Positions 20,396 through 20,469 of a stretch of 20,469 nt of DNA are shown here, piece by piece. Within the stretch, counting starts at the first letter, position 1. Every line of letters begins with the position of its first letter. The DNA is from JBBDST01 sp040904765. Its GTDB lineage: Bacteria; Actinomycetota; Nitriliruptoria; Nitriliruptorales; Nitriliruptoraceae. The stretch spans positions 1 to 20,469 of the forward strand of contig JBBDST010000048.1 of NCBI GenBank assembly GCA_040904765.1, written 5' to 3'. Both the position numbers and the translations under genes were made by a program. Below the pieces are notes generated by a model. It was not told the origin of the DNA, made no database searches, and saw only the letters and a list, made by a program, of their open reading frames with translations.

Positions 20396-20469
20396 ATGGC
20401 GACATACGGGATGGTTATTGACGCACCGTACGACCGTTTACCGGCGTTGGCGCAACGGGTCGAAAACGC
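20396..20469 (+). CDS. Unidentified gene, first 24 codons (truncated by window end)
   Basis: An ATG at 20396, with GTGAGGGGG at 20382-20390 as ribosome binding site, opens a frame that runs off the window: MATYGMVIDAPYDRLPALAQ and then RVEN. This is too little to identify. The pattern of a short beta strand (YGMVID) followed by APYD and a helix faintly resembles the start of DUF302-like proteins; that is a guess. It is not the start of GlmS, the gene often found near glmM. A weak stem (GTGTC 20348-20352 with GACAC 20359-20363) lies in the 49-base gap before it. Confidence 0.5.
   Translation, partial: MATYGMVIDAPYDRLPALAQRVEN

Noticed and set aside
20353..20421. GTG-started short frame after glmM
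   Set aside because: Ends after 22 codons, lacks a binding site, and overlaps the better-supported ATG frame at 20396.
1..20469. CRISPR arrays, insertion sequences, tRNA or rRNA genes, prophage or defence genes
   Set aside because: No direct repeats with spacers, transposase-like frames, cloverleaf or rRNA sequence was seen; every long frame on the + strand is a conserved housekeeping gene.

Overview
The window is one long, strictly co-directional (+ strand) ribosomal-protein locus from a bacterium, almost certainly an actinomycete-phylum (Actinomycetota) member of moderately high G+C (roughly 55-60% by eye). The gene order (tuf | S10 operon | spc operon ending secY-adk-map-infA | alpha operon rpmJ-rpsM-rpsK-rpsD-rpoA-rplQ | truA | rplM-rpsI | glmM), the IF-1 sequence, the zinc-type S14 in the spc operon and the long low-complexity tails on S3 and L17 all fit that phylum. 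A zinc-type adenylate kinase LID and a zinc-ribbon L24 make a deep-branching class such as Acidimicrobiia my tentative guess; this is inference and not established from sequence comparison here.

Layout: 1-98 end of tuf (EF-Tu); 141-5476 S10 operon (rpsJ, rplC, rplD, rplW, rplB, rpsS, rplV, rpsC, rplP, rpmC, rpsQ); 5533-9915 spc operon (rplN, rplX, rplE, rpsN, rpsH, rplF, rplR, rpsE, rpmD, rplO); 10017-12797 secY-adk-map; 13009-13230 infA behind its own candidate promoter; 13512-16973 alpha operon (rpmJ, rpsM, rpsK, rpsD, rpoA, rplQ); 16970-17806 truA; 18000-18906 rplM-rpsI behind a good candidate promoter and a structured leader; a strong hairpin at 18923-18955; 19003-20346 glmM; and the first 24 codons of an unidentified gene from 20396.

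The genes work together in making and using ribosomes: 26 ribosomal proteins, initiation factor IF-1, elongation factor Tu, the RNA polymerase alpha subunit, the tRNA pseudouridine synthase TruA, the protein-export channel SecY, methionine aminopeptidase for removing N-terminal Met from new chains, adenylate kinase for nucleotide balance, and GlmM at the entry to peptidoglycan precursor synthesis. Many genes overlap by 1-4 bases (ATGA/TGATG/TAATG junctions), suggesting translational coupling.

I did not find a new mobile, defence or biosynthetic system; coding content is housekeeping throughout. No rRNA, tRNA, IS element or CRISPR array was seen. What is not explained by the standard annotation lies in the gaps: nearly every intergenic gap longer than 40 bases holds an inverted repeat without a T-tract. 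The most interesting are the 281-base infA-rpmJ gap (a chain of hairpins with two CCCTC and two GAGGG segments that can pair alternatively, next to the rpmJ ribosome binding site), and a 13-bp interrupted hairpin whose 3' arm runs into the rplR ribosome binding site.
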